Made by a program: the position numbers and the translations under genes. 64,000 bases of DNA, from the NCBI GenBank assembly GCA_035516965.1, contig DATIZR010000117.1, positions 1-64,000 of the forward strand, in the 5' to 3' direction. The notes below the pieces were generated by a model. The model was not told the DNA's origin. It saw nothing but the letters and a program-made list of their open reading frames with translations, and ran no database searches. This document shows, one piece after another, positions 36,369-45,268 of the stretch; position 1 is the first letter of the stretch, and each line of letters begins with the position of its first letter. The stretch comes from Nitrospirota bacterium (GTDB lineage Bacteria > Nitrospirota > UBA9217).

Positions 36369-36857
36369 ATGGATGCTCTGGAACTGGCAATGAGGATGGA
36401 AACGGACGCAATAGCCTTTTACACCGAGGCCGCTCGCAAGACCAGGTACCCGGCGGGGAAAAAGATGTTCGAAGCGATCACCCAGGATGAACGGCGTCAC
36501 CTGGAAATGATCGCAAAGCTCGTGAAAGGCCTCCATATCACCCACAGCGATGTGACCCCCCTGCAGAATGTGAAGACCGTGTTCGAGGCGATGAAGTCCG
36601 AAATGATGCAGAAAGCCGAAGCGACCCAGGATGAGCTCGAAGCGTTCAGGATCGCCATGCGGATGGAAAAAGAAGGGATGGAGCATTATCAGAAGACCCT
36701 CGCGCACGCCACCAAGGACCTGGAGCGGACGTTCCTGGAACAGCTGATCCGGGAAGAGCAGCAGCACTACGACATTTTTGCCAATACCTACCAGTTCCTG
36801 TCCGATACGGGGAACTGGTTCATGTGGGAGGAACGGGGCATTGTCGAGGGCGGATGA
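36369..36857 (+). CDS. Rubrerythrin-type ferritin-like protein
   Basis: 162 residues from ATG 36369, after AAGGGAGG; the frame is open further upstream but that part is not domain-like. The four-helix bundle shows ETDAIAFYTEAARK, QDERRHLEMI (E41-x-x-H44), RMEKEGMEHY and REEQQHYDIFA (second ExxH), a complete di-iron site. No rubredoxin domain. Likely oxidative stress protection or iron storage in the cytoplasm. Followed by a small gene with an SD of its own. Confidence 0.85.
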   Translation: MDALELAMRMETDAIAFYTEAARKTRYPAGKKMFEAITQDERRHLEMIAKLVKGLHITHSDVTPLQNVKTVFEAMKSEMMQKAEATQDELEAFRIAMRMEKEGMEHYQKTLAHATKDLERTFLEQLIREEQQHYDIFANTYQFLSDTGNWFMWEERGIVEGG

Positions 36858-36913
36858 CCGGTATTGCGCGTCCCGGGTCCGTCCAGCGTTGCTCCACGAG
36901 AGGAGGAGCGATC

Positions 36914-37189
36914 ATGGCATATACCACTGTTGCATTGCAGGATAAGATCATGGAGATGTATCCCGAGATCGGGGAACATCATCTGTTGCCGGCCGTAGAA
37001 TTCGATGCGGAAAAGAATGCGTACCTGATCACGGTGAAGCGGGGGAAAGAGGCCCTGACGACACGTTTGGAAAAGAAGGACGCCGACGAGTGCATGAACG
37101 GACTCAAGTGTGTGTATCTCGGCGTTCAGATCGGGCAGTTCATCAGGAACTTTGACGAGCGGGAGGCATTCGGACGGGAAGCGGCATAA
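36914..37189 (+). CDS. Small protein of unknown function
   Basis: 91 residues from ATG 36914, preceded by GAGAGGAGGAGC. Not recognised. It is acidic/basic mixed, with strand-like LPAVEFDAEKNAYLITVKRGKEAL followed by helix, and a single Cys pair (ECMNGLKC). It sits 56 bases after the rubrerythrin-like gene on the same strand, so probably in one operon, and ends before a terminator hairpin. Confidence 0.6.
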   Translation: MAYTTVALQDKIMEMYPEIGEHHLLPAVEFDAEKNAYLITVKRGKEALTTRLEKKDADECMNGLKCVYLGVQIGQFIRNFDEREAFGREAA

Positions 37190-37228
37190 CGCTGGCCCGC
37201 AGTCGGTACTCTCTGCCGGAAATACAAA

Positions 37229-37251
37229 GAGCCCGGACAAGGTCCGGGCTC
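37229..37251. terminator. Bidirectional terminator between convergent operons
   Basis: GAGCCCGGAC and GTCCGGGCTC form a perfect 10-bp stem with a three-base loop. On the minus strand it lies 26 bases after the stop of the small Cys peptide gene and is followed by TTTG. Confidence 0.85.
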
Positions 37252-37276
37252 GTGTTGTTTCTATCCGGTCGACGGT

Positions 37277-37339
37277 TCAGCAGGAGCTTTTGCACTTGCA
37301 GGTGAGCGCCATTTTTTTCGTTACCTTCTTGATCGTCAT
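37277..37339 (-). CDS. Putative 20-residue Cys-rich RiPP precursor peptide
   Basis: ATG at 37339 reads a 20-codon frame to TGA at 37277. The peptide has a basic leader-like half (TIKKVTKKM) and ends in ALTCKCKSSC, so three cysteines in CKCKSSC close the chain. AAAGGAGGAGG lies at the right distance upstream, one of the strongest ribosome binding sites in the window. It starts 53 bases after the stop of a radical SAM/SPASM gene on the same strand, and a perfect terminator follows, so the gene pair is bounded. SPASM enzymes commonly modify such short peptides, often at Cys. The leader is very short for a RiPP, and the coding status rests on context rather than homology. Confidence 0.65.
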   Translation of the reverse strand: MTIKKVTKKMALTCKCKSSC

Positions 37340-37392
37340 TCTATTCCTCCTCCTTTCTCGCGTGACGATGGTATATGGGCATCAGTCAGTGC

Positions 37393-38523
37393 TTAAAGTA
37401 TACCATAGAGAGTACAGCGATAGGGGTCTTTTCCTCCCTCCCCGCTCATGAGCTCCGCACGGTAACGGCATCCTCCCCGGCACACCTCGATATAGTCGCA
37501 GTCGCAGGCAAGGTCCTTCAGGAGGACGGGTTTCATCTTCTGCCAGGCCGGCCTGAGTCCCTGATCTATAGTGCCGATCGCACGATCACCGTAAAAGGTG
37601 CATTTCGCGGCCTTTCCGTCTGCCATTACGGCCATCAGATGCAGTCCGCATCCGAAGCCCTGGCCTGAGGAATGAAGGCCGCCGCCAAATCCGTACCCCA
37701 GGTATTTGCCGCCCTCCTCGGGACTGACGACAAGCTCGGTGTGTTGCTTCAGCCGGCCTACAGCGCAGGGCACGTCAACGGTCCAGTCCTTGATCCCAAG
37801 GTCGCGGAACAACTTTTCCATTGCATCGAAATCCTTCAGATTGGCCCGATGCACCATGGTCGAGACCGATACATCGAAACCGGCATCGAGGGCGAGACGG
37901 ATCGCCTGCAGGGTACGCGTGAACATGCCGGTGCCCCGGACGACATCGTGGGCCGCTTCCAGCCCGTCAATGCTGACCTGTATCTCGTCGGTCTTCAGCG
38001 ACTTAAGCAACTCCTTCCGGAGCAGCACGCCGTTGGTGAACAGCACCTTGCGCAGGAAGAAGTCGGGAAGCATTTCGTTGATCTCGCTAAACCTGCTGTG
38101 CAACAGAGGTTCTCCTCCGGACAGGAGGAGGCGCAGCCCCTGCATCTCCTCGAACTCGGCCAGTATGCCGCGTATCTGTTCAGGCGAAAGTTCATTGCCC
38201 GCCCCTTCCCCGCTGTAGCAGTGCTTGCATCGCAGGTTGCAGGAATCGGTTATCTGGAGCTCCAGATAGCGCAGGGAGGGGACAGGGGCCTGCCGGAGCG
38301 CGGGTCGCCGTGAAACGATTTTTTTCTTGGTGAGAAGATCCTCATCCATGCAGTAGTCGATGAACGCCCCGTCCTTTGACCGGCAGCCTTCGCCGGTCAT
38401 GCACCCTTTCATGAAGCGGAACGAATCGGCATCGAGCTCGTACAGCTCGTCATTGTCGATGTGATAGATCGCCGGTGTTTCCAGCCATTTCAGCACGGCC
38501 CGGCCCGAAAGATGATAGGTCAT
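37393..38523 (-). CDS. Radical SAM/SPASM peptide-maturase-like protein
   Basis: 376 residues. The radical SAM motif is CNLRCKHC (Cys95, 99, 102), followed by LLLSGGEPLLH. The C-terminal SPASM region has GCGLHLMAVMADGKAAKCTFYGD and CDCDYIEVCRGGCRYR plus a final Cys, enough for two auxiliary clusters. Residues 1-70 are separate from the barrel, with ETPAIYHIDNDELYELDADSFRFM resembling a PqqD/RRE-type or leader-binding part, and Cys at 41, 47 and 58. Such enzymes install thioether, C-C or other links in small peptides. The only nearby peptide is CKCKSSC-ending, directly downstream. A TATAAT lies just before the ATG with no Shine-Dalgarno visible. Confidence 0.85.
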   Translation of the reverse strand: MTYHLSGRAVLKWLETPAIYHIDNDELYELDADSFRFMKGCMTGEGCRSKDGAFIDYCMDEDLLTKKKIVSRRPALRQAPVPSLRYLELQITDSCNLRCKHCYSGEGAGNELSPEQIRGILAEFEEMQGLRLLLSGGEPLLHSRFSEINEMLPDFFLRKVLFTNGVLLRKELLKSLKTDEIQVSIDGLEAAHDVVRGTGMFTRTLQAIRLALDAGFDVSVSTMVHRANLKDFDAMEKLFRDLGIKDWTVDVPCAVGRLKQHTELVVSPEEGGKYLGYGFGGGLHSSGQGFGCGLHLMAVMADGKAAKCTFYGDRAIGTIDQGLRPAWQKMKPVLLKDLACDCDYIEVCRGGCRYRAELMSGEGGKDPYRCTLYGIL

Positions 38524-38569
38524 GGGGTTATTATAGCACCGGGCAGGTGAATTTGTTATAATGGGCGGG

Positions 38570-38899
38570 ATGAGAAAAGATCAGGGTATCGGTAAAACAC
38601 TGTGTTTGAATTTCTGTGCCTACTACAAGCCGGGCAGGAATGAAGAGCTTGCCTGCCGGGGGTATCGGGTCATAGAACGCCTTACGAAGCAGGGCAGGCG
38701 CATCCCCCTTGAGCGGAAGGAGCAGGAACGCGACGCCATGACCGATGACGCGGTCATCCGGAGACTGTGCGTTGCCTGTGATTTCAGGAAGGACGGCTGC
38801 GATTTCGCGATGGACCGGAAGGCGCAGCCTTGCGGCGGCTTTCTGCTCCTCGGTCAGCTTCTGAGAGCGGGCATCATCACGCCGGACGATATGGAGTGA
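38570..38899 (+). CDS. Cys-rich small protein divergent from the radical SAM gene
   Basis: 109 residues from ATG 38570; ATG 38561 is an in-frame alternative but overlaps a TATAAT. Not recognised. Seven cysteines in two groups: LCLNFCAYYKPGRNEELACRGY near the start and LCVACDFRKDGCDFAMDRKAQPCGG later, which could bind an iron-sulfur cluster or zinc. It diverges from the radical SAM gene across a 46-base gap with two facing TATAAT boxes, so shared regulation is plausible. The 2-oxoacid oxidoreductase genes follow on the same strand. Confidence 0.65.
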   Translation: MRKDQGIGKTLCLNFCAYYKPGRNEELACRGYRVIERLTKQGRRIPLERKEQERDAMTDDAVIRRLCVACDFRKDGCDFAMDRKAQPCGGFLLLGQLLRAGIITPDDME

Positions 38900-38934
38900 C
38901 GCTCGCGATCATTCCCACCAGAGAGAGAACGCAC

Positions 38935-40665
38935 ATGGACTATACCATAAAGATCGGCGGCGAGGCCGGCCAGGGAATACAGACCATCGGGGACACGATC
39001 GGACGGGTCTTTGCCCGCGCGGGTTATCACGTATTCAGCCACCAGGATTACGAGTCGAGGGTCCGCGGCGGCCACAATTTTTATCAGATACGAATTTCCG
39101 AACGGCCGATCGCCGCGTCGCGTCAGAACGTCGATATCCTGATCGCCCTGGACAAAGAGAGCATCCTGCGTCATGAGCAGGAGCTCGCAGAGAATGGGCG
39201 CGTCGTTTACGACTCTTCAACATTAAAAATGAAACCGGAAGGCCCTGCCTTTTTCGATGTCCCTTTTGTCGAGATTGCCGTCACGAGCGGCGGTGAACGC
39301 ATCATGGAGAACACCGTGGCGACGGGCGCTGTGCTCGGGATGCTCGGCCTTGACATCGATTACCTGCTCACGAACATAGGCGAGACGTTCGCCAGGAAGG
39401 GTGAGAAGATCGTTGCCGGGAACAGGAAGGCGGCCATCGCCGGTTACGACTATGCCGTGAAGAACTGCACCCGGTGCTTATTCTCCTTGGGCGACGTCGC
39501 TTCTCCGCGGCCACGGATGCTGATCGGCGGCGTGGAGTCCATAGCGCTCGGCGCGCTTGCCTCGGGCTGCAGGTTCTACGCGGCCTACCCCATGACCCCG
39601 TCAACGGGCATCATGAACTATCTCGCGTCCAAGGAGCGGGAGTACGGCATCATCGTCGAACAGGCCGAGGACGAGATCGCGGCGATCAACATGGCCCTGG
39701 GCGCGTCCTTCGCCGGCGTCCGCGCCATGACCGGGACCTCGGGCGGGGGGTTTGCCCTGATGGCCGAGGGGCTGTCCCTCGCCGGCATGACCGAGACGCC
39801 CGTCGTGATCGCCATGGGCCAGCGACCGGGACCGGCAACGGGTTTTCCCACGCGGACCGAGCAGGGCGAGCTCCAGTTCCTTCTTTCCGCGGGGCATGGC
39901 GAGTTCCCCCGGATCATCTTCGCACCCGGAACGCCGCAGCAGGCCTTCCTGCTCATGAATAAGGCCTTCGATCTTGCGGAAAAGTTCCAGATCCCCGTTT
40001 TTGTTCTTTTTGACACTTACCTCTCGGACAGCCAGTGGACCATGGACGGGATCGACACGGACAGGACCGTTTATACCGATTACCGGCTGCGGGGCGGCGC
40101 GTTCGAGAATGTCGCCGACTACAAGCGGCATGCCTTCACCGCGAGCGGCGTATCCCCCTTCGGTGTTCCGGGCGATGCGAAACATATCGTTGTCACGGAC
40201 AGCGATGAGCACGATGAGGAGGGCCATATCGTCGAGGACGCGGAGACGAGGGTGAAGATGGTCCAGAAGAGGCTGTTCAACAAGCTGCCCCTGATCCGGC
40301 AGGAGATCGCGCCTCCCTTCCTGTACGGCGATCACGATCCCGAGACCGTCCTCGTCGGCTGGGGGTCGACCTACGGAATGCTGAGGGAAGCCGTGGACGA
40401 AATTGCGAAGTCGCGGAGCATCGCCATGCTTCATTTCAGCGAGGTCTACCCGCTTCCGCTTCTTGAAAAGTTCGATTATGTCCGGTTCCTCGCCGATGCG
40501 AAGGTCGCGATATGCATGGAACAGAACGCAACGGGACAGTTCGAGCGGCTGATCCGCGGAGAGACCGGCTATGAGTTTACGACGCACATTCATAAGTTCG
40601 ACGGCAGGCCGTTTTTGCTCGAAGAACTGGTAGGAGAGATCCGTGCCGCCCTTGGAAAGATATAA
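38935..40665 (+). CDS. korA: 2-oxoacid:ferredoxin oxidoreductase, fused gamma-alpha subunit
   Basis: 576 residues from ATG 38935; upstream frame is not domain-like. Residues ~1-190 are the gamma domain (KIGGEAGQGIQTIGDTIGRVFARAG and RVRGGHNFYQIR), and ~200-570 are the alpha (pyrimidine-binding) domain: GVESIALGALASGCRFYAAYPMTPSTGIM is the start motif. Fused KorA-type subunits oxidise 2-oxoglutarate or similar acids to acyl-CoA and reduce ferredoxin. The beta subunit overlaps the stop by 23 bases. No separate delta/ferredoxin subunit is present, as is usual for two-subunit forms. Substrate is not fixed by sequence. Confidence 0.9.
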   Translation: MDYTIKIGGEAGQGIQTIGDTIGRVFARAGYHVFSHQDYESRVRGGHNFYQIRISERPIAASRQNVDILIALDKESILRHEQELAENGRVVYDSSTLKMKPEGPAFFDVPFVEIAVTSGGERIMENTVATGAVLGMLGLDIDYLLTNIGETFARKGEKIVAGNRKAAIAGYDYAVKNCTRCLFSLGDVASPRPRMLIGGVESIALGALASGCRFYAAYPMTPSTGIMNYLASKEREYGIIVEQAEDEIAAINMALGASFAGVRAMTGTSGGGFALMAEGLSLAGMTETPVVIAMGQRPGPATGFPTRTEQGELQFLLSAGHGEFPRIIFAPGTPQQAFLLMNKAFDLAEKFQIPVFVLFDTYLSDSQWTMDGIDTDRTVYTDYRLRGGAFENVADYKRHAFTASGVSPFGVPGDAKHIVVTDSDEHDEEGHIVEDAETRVKMVQKRLFNKLPLIRQEIAPPFLYGDHDPETVLVGWGSTYGMLREAVDEIAKSRSIAMLHFSEVYPLPLLEKFDYVRFLADAKVAICMEQNATGQFERLIRGETGYEFTTHIHKFDGRPFLLEELVGEIRAALGKI

Positions 40666-41494
40666 AGGCCAAACCCCCGCCTGGTGTCCGGGATGCGGAA
40701 ATTTCCCGATCCTCAAAGCCTTCAATGAGGCCATGGCCGAGCTGGACCTGGAGCCCCACCAGGTGACCGTTGTTTCGGGCATCGGCCAGGCCGCTAAACT
40801 TCCCCACTATACGAGATGCAACACCTTCAACGGACTTCACGGAAGGGCGCTGCCGGTGGCTACCGGCATCAAGCTCGCGAACCATGCCATGCCGGTCATC
40901 GTCACGACCGGCGACGGCGACTGCTACGGCGAAGGCGGGAACCATTTCCTTGCCGCCATACGCCGGAACATCAACATCAAGCTCTTCGTTCACGACAACC
41001 AGATATACGGTCTGACCAAGGGTCAGCCTTCACCCACGACGGCGGAAGGCACTGTCGCGAAGAACGCTCCCCTCGGCGTCCTGTCGGAACAGTTCAATCC
41101 CATGGCCCTCGCCGTGGCCCTCGACTGCAGCTTCGCGGCACGCGCCTTTGCCGGAGACACCGGCCATTTGAAGGGGCTCATGAAGGAAGCGATGAACCAC
41201 CGCGGGTTCGCTCTCATTGACATTCTGCAGCCCTGCGTGACCTTCAACAGGGTCAACACCTACGAATGGTACAGCAGGCGCGTCTATCACATCGAGCCCG
41301 GCTACGAGCCCGGAGACCGTGCCGCCGCGTTCACGAAAGCCCTCGAATGGGGGGACCGGATCCCGCTTGGCGTCATTTACCGCAATCACCGCCAGACCTT
41401 CGAGGAGCGGCTGCCGATGATCTCAGGCAAACCGCTTGTGCACCAGGCCTTCGACGCAACAAAGATCCGGACGACGATCAAGGAGTTTTATTAA
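40643..41494 (+). CDS. korB: 2-oxoacid:ferredoxin oxidoreductase, beta subunit
   Basis: 283 residues from GTG 40643, within the end of the alpha gene. WCPGCGNFPIL carries the first two cysteines of the [4Fe-4S] site, with Cys in YTRCNTFNGLHGRA and LQPCVTFN completing it. The TPP-binding motif is TTGDGDCYGEGGNHF followed by NQIYGLTKGQPSPTT, the KorB/PorB signature. Works with the preceding subunit in low-potential electron transfer to ferredoxin. Confidence 0.93.
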   Translation: MPPLERYKGQTPAWCPGCGNFPILKAFNEAMAELDLEPHQVTVVSGIGQAAKLPHYTRCNTFNGLHGRALPVATGIKLANHAMPVIVTTGDGDCYGEGGNHFLAAIRRNINIKLFVHDNQIYGLTKGQPSPTTAEGTVAKNAPLGVLSEQFNPMALAVALDCSFAARAFAGDTGHLKGLMKEAMNHRGFALIDILQPCVTFNRVNTYEWYSRRVYHIEPGYEPGDRAAAFTKALEWGDRIPLGVIYRNHRQTFEERLPMISGKPLVHQAFDATKIRTTIKEFY

Positions 41495-41503
41495 CAACCG
41501 CTT

Positions 41504-42568
41504 ATGCGCAAGCTCAACAAAAAGCAGACCAGGAAAGCCGGCCTCCCTCCCGGGACCCTGTTGTACACCGGAGAGAGGAAGGAAGAGGCGGTCAAGATCC
41601 ACGTCATCGATTACGACGAGTCGAACTTCCTCAAAACAGAGCTTTCTACCATCGAAGCGTGCATGCCTTACAAGAACAAGCCGACCGTCACCTGGATCAA
41701 CATCGACAGCGTCCAGAATATCCCGGTGCTCGAAAAACTCGGCGAGTGCTTCGGGCTCCACCGGCTCGTGATGGAAGACATCGTGAACATTGACCAGCGT
41801 CCGAAAGCGGAGGATTACGGCGAATACCTGTTCGTCGTGCTCAAGATGCTGTCGAGCGGCAAGAATGGCGATATCGTCACCGAGCAGATCAGCATCATCT
41901 TCGGCGCAAATTTCGTCCTCTCCTTCCAGGAAGGGATCGAAGGCGATGTGTTCAACCTGATCCGCGAACGGCTCAGGAGCGGCAAGGGCCGTATACGGAA
42001 GATGGGCGCCGACTATCTGGCCTACTCGCTTCTCGATGCGGTCGTGGACAACTACTTCGTGATCCTCGAAAAGTTCGGCGAGAAGCTCGAGGTGCTCGAA
42101 ACGGAATTGATCGAGAATCCGACACAGAAAACCGTGCAGCGGATCTACCAGTTGAAGAGAGAGCTGATATTCCTGCATAACGCGGTCTGGCCTTTGCGGG
42201 AGGTCGTGAGCGCCCTGGGGAAGCACGAGTCGCCGCTCATCCGGGAGGCGACGGTCCCGTATTTTCGGGACGTGTACGACCACGTGATCCATGTGATCGA
42301 CAGCGTGGACATCTACCGGGAGATGATCTCCAGCATGCTCGACATGTACCTTTCGAGCGTGAGCAACCGGCTGAACGAGGTGATGAAGGTCCTGACGGCG
42401 ATCTCGTTGATCTTTATGCCGCTCACCTTCATCGTCGGCGTGTACGGGATGAACTTCAAATACATGCCCGAGCTCGAGTGGCGGTACGGGTATTTTCTCA
42501 CGCTCTTGGTAATGCTCGGCATCGGTGTCTCGATGTTCTTTTACTTCAAACGCAAGAAGTGGCTGTGA
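41504..42568 (+). CDS. corA: CorA-family magnesium/cobalt transporter
   Basis: 354 residues. A large cytoplasmic N-terminal domain leads to two C-terminal membrane helices; the pore signature YGMNF (VYGMNFKYMPE) is at the end of the first helix, and the KRKKWL tail is typical. Moves Mg2+ (also Co2+ or Ni2+) into the cell. Starts 10 bases after korB but is probably functionally separate. Confidence 0.95.
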   Translation: MRKLNKKQTRKAGLPPGTLLYTGERKEEAVKIHVIDYDESNFLKTELSTIEACMPYKNKPTVTWINIDSVQNIPVLEKLGECFGLHRLVMEDIVNIDQRPKAEDYGEYLFVVLKMLSSGKNGDIVTEQISIIFGANFVLSFQEGIEGDVFNLIRERLRSGKGRIRKMGADYLAYSLLDAVVDNYFVILEKFGEKLEVLETELIENPTQKTVQRIYQLKRELIFLHNAVWPLREVVSALGKHESPLIREATVPYFRDVYDHVIHVIDSVDIYREMISSMLDMYLSSVSNRLNEVMKVLTAISLIFMPLTFIVGVYGMNFKYMPELEWRYGYFLTLLVMLGIGVSMFFYFKRKKWL

Positions 42569-42607
42569 GAGGTCAAACCTTCCTGCCGGGGAAGGGGAAC
42601 ACCGTTC

Positions 42608-44077
42608 TCAATATCCCGTCTGATACCTCATCCTCACCCGGTAGGTGAGCTTTACTTCCTTGTCTCTGGGAACGGGGATGTTGAATTCCGCTGCGAAGGC
42701 CTCGGTCTTCTTATACTCGTGGGAGGAGTTCAGCATGATCCAGTCCCCGGGGACCGGTTCCACGACCTTTACCATCACGTCCTCCTTCTTATGGTTCCTG
42801 AGCGAGATCTCGAAGGCCGCTTCATAGGTGTCTGAGGCGATCTTTTTCCAGTCCGTCTGCTTCCTGCTTCCGACCACGTCAAAGGCATCGCCGAGCTTGA
42901 TCCTGATCTTCTCGTCCCTGGGCGTATGGTCGATCGAGTCCTCACCTACGAACTGGAGACTTCCTTCCTTGTCGGCTTTGTAGACCCGCACCGTGCCCTT
43001 GGGCAGGGGTATGCCGAGATTGTTCTCCTTCCTATTCCGGATCTCCACGAACACGCCGATCTTCTGGTTTGACATGACATAGCCGAAGCGATTGTAGTAA
43101 TAATAGTTTGCGCCGGAGTATAAAAGCTCCTTCTTGACCGGAATGTCGTCGGCAGCCACCAGGCTGATCTGTTTGGTCTGGTTGTCCTTGACCGTCGCGG
43201 GTCGTTCAAGAGTATATATATGGTACTCGAAGAACGAATCCTCTTTAAACTGCGGTGCCGCAGCTTTCGCTGCCACTTCGGCGGCAAGAATCATCCTGTC
43301 CTCATACACGTGTTTGTCCTTCACGCGGTTCACGTCGCCAGCCACGAGCTTGAGCCTGGCATCCTTATACGTTGCTCCGCTCTTGTTGTCGATGGTCACC
43401 CATCCCGCCAGGGCCGCCTTATCATCCTTGTCGTTCAGCGTGACCACATAATCGGATTGCCAGTTGATGCCGTTCGTGAGATAGGACGCCTCAATCCTCT
43501 GAGTTGTCGGCAGGCTGTTCTCGAGCATCCAGACGAGGGTCGGCTTGGCGTTGAGATTTTCAGGCACGCCGGGGAAGATGATCCTGCCGGGATGGCCGAA
43601 GGTGATTTCGTCGCCGATCTTGAAGATGGGCTGGCCGTTGTTCGATAGAAGTGTGGCCGTAACGATCTCCTCACGCTCGGTGTACGGATTTATCGTAAAA
43701 AGCTTCACCTCTTTGCCCACGTACTTGTCGAGGAGCTTTTGGGGGTTCAGGAGGTCGTACTCGTAATTCTGCTCGAGGACCTGAAGGCTCTCGGGATTGA
43801 CGAGCGATTTGATATGTACGCTCGTCGGCATGATCTGCGAAGCCACATCCATGAACCGCAGGTTCCCTGCGCCTTTGAACAGCTTGATCTGCCGCTGGTC
43901 CTTCACCAGCCCGAGGTTGACGTTGTAGATGGTCAGCGCCATCCCGGTCTGATCGTCCAGAGTGCTTGTTGCTGCCCCGTTTTTTGCTTCCTTATTTTCT
44001 GCTGATGAATCCGAACCATAACCGGCACCGAGCAGGATCATTACCGCTGCAACCGCAATGAATCTTTTGATTTGCAT
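42608..44077 (-). CDS. Exported DUF4139-domain protein
   Basis: 489 residues with a signal peptide (KRFIAVAAVMILLGAGYG). The body is beta-rich: NVNLGLVKDQRQIKLFKGAGNLRFMDVASQI near the start, then SYLTNGINWQSDYVVTLND, which is characteristic of DUF4139, and a C-terminal KVVEPVPGDWIMLNSSHEYKK. The function of the family is not known to me. It follows the ECF sigma and anti-sigma genes on the same strand with a 93-base gap and an AAGGAGG site, so may be part of the regulon controlled by that pair. Confidence 0.82.
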   Translation of the reverse strand: MQIKRFIAVAAVMILLGAGYGSDSSAENKEAKNGAATSTLDDQTGMALTIYNVNLGLVKDQRQIKLFKGAGNLRFMDVASQIMPTSVHIKSLVNPESLQVLEQNYEYDLLNPQKLLDKYVGKEVKLFTINPYTEREEIVTATLLSNNGQPIFKIGDEITFGHPGRIIFPGVPENLNAKPTLVWMLENSLPTTQRIEASYLTNGINWQSDYVVTLNDKDDKAALAGWVTIDNKSGATYKDARLKLVAGDVNRVKDKHVYEDRMILAAEVAAKAAAPQFKEDSFFEYHIYTLERPATVKDNQTKQISLVAADDIPVKKELLYSGANYYYYNRFGYVMSNQKIGVFVEIRNRKENNLGIPLPKGTVRVYKADKEGSLQFVGEDSIDHTPRDEKIRIKLGDAFDVVGSRKQTDWKKIASDTYEAAFEISLRNHKKEDVMVKVVEPVPGDWIMLNSSHEYKKTEAFAAEFNIPVPRDKEVKLTYRVRMRYQTGY

Positions 44078-44170
44078 GATGAACCTCCTTTGTTACTGAA
44101 TTGAACCGCTCTTGGCGAATGAGACAAAGGAGGTGCGGGAAAAGTTCCCGGCGGGGGAATGGCTGGCTTG

Positions 44171-45268
44171 TTAATTTGTTCCTGCAGTAATATCAAGGAC
44201 CTTCAGGAGGACGGTTGTATGGTGGTGCCCCGTATGGGCATGAAATAGTGTGCCTCGCACGGTCACCTGTCTCGCGAGGAGAGAACGATACTCATCATAT
44301 TTTGCTGAATCCAACACCAATTGCATTTCAGCTATGCCGAATTCCGGCTGATTCAATTCATTGTTCGCATCTGCGGATAAGCAAATTGGTCTGTCCAATT
44401 TCAATATCCAATAGGTCTCCCGCTCATTGCCTGACCCAATGCTTTCATAATTGGGTTTCCCTGGAAAGTCTTTTTTGTTGATGATGCCGGCAAGCGAAAC
44501 TATATTCGGCTCATAAGGGAGACATTCCGCATCTTTATCCGCTCCTGCTGCGGCCATGTTCCGCCCCGCCGGAGCAGCGGATTTTAGTTTCGCCTCCGCC
44601 TGAGGTGCCGCGCCAGCCAATTGTACCGACTGCTCTCGCGCGACGCTCGGCCCAGCGGCTTGTGGTGATGCTGCGCGTCTTTCCGGATGAGCTTCATTTT
44701 TTGATGGCGCTGGAGTAGGAGCAGGTGCAGTCCGGCCTTCGGGTACCGGCGGCGCGGGTTTTTCGTACTCCTGCCTCATGTCCAGAGCCTTATACGCCGG
44801 CTTTTGCAGCACCTGTTTCCCGTGGGTGGAATTATCGGCTTTGCCAAGTTCGTCCTTAGCAGTTGCCGGAGGAGAAGTTTCCGCTTTTGGAGAGAACTCC
44901 TGGGTAGGCGACTCGGCGTATTTTGCCGGCTGGTTGTTTTGATACATAAAGAACACCATCACCGCAAGGAGCATAACGCCCAGGGTTTCGAGCGGCAACT
45001 TGACGTGGAGCGGGAAGAACAGCCGGTGGATGAACCACTTCTTCTCCGCTTCGGCGCGTACCTTTGCCATGATCTTCTGCGTCATCCACGCAGGCGGCTC
45101 CACTTCTTCTATATTTTTCATGTGCTCGACGGTCGTCTCAAGTTCTCTCAAGGCCTCGCTGCACAGCGGACAGGTCTTGAGGTGTTCTTCGATCACTGCA
45201 TTCTCTTCGGGCGTGACCGCACCGTCCATATATTCTGACAACTTATGTCGTATATCGTTGTGATCCAT
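44171..45268 (-). CDS. Anti-sigma factor with C-terminal DUF4431-like domain
   Basis: 365 residues from ATG 45268 (MDHNDIRHKLSEYMDGAVTP), overlapping the sigma stop by one base. The zinc anti-sigma motif is HLKTCPLC, followed by one membrane helix (LETLGVMLLAVMVFFMY). A Pro/Ala-rich periplasmic stretch of about 130 residues follows, then a folded C-terminal part: CLPYEPNIVSLAGII, PNYESIGSGNERETYW, LDRPICL and TGHHHTTVLLKV. That last pattern matches DUF4431. ZAS anti-sigmas bind and silence their ECF sigma, and the periplasmic domain may be the sensor. The fusion is unusual. Confidence 0.8.
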   Translation of the reverse strand: MDHNDIRHKLSEYMDGAVTPEENAVIEEHLKTCPLCSEALRELETTVEHMKNIEEVEPPAWMTQKIMAKVRAEAEKKWFIHRLFFPLHVKLPLETLGVMLLAVMVFFMYQNNQPAKYAESPTQEFSPKAETSPPATAKDELGKADNSTHGKQVLQKPAYKALDMRQEYEKPAPPVPEGRTAPAPTPAPSKNEAHPERRAASPQAAGPSVAREQSVQLAGAAPQAEAKLKSAAPAGRNMAAAGADKDAECLPYEPNIVSLAGIINKKDFPGKPNYESIGSGNERETYWILKLDRPICLSADANNELNQPEFGIAEMQLVLDSAKYDEYRSLLARQVTVRGTLFHAHTGHHHTTVLLKVLDITAGTN

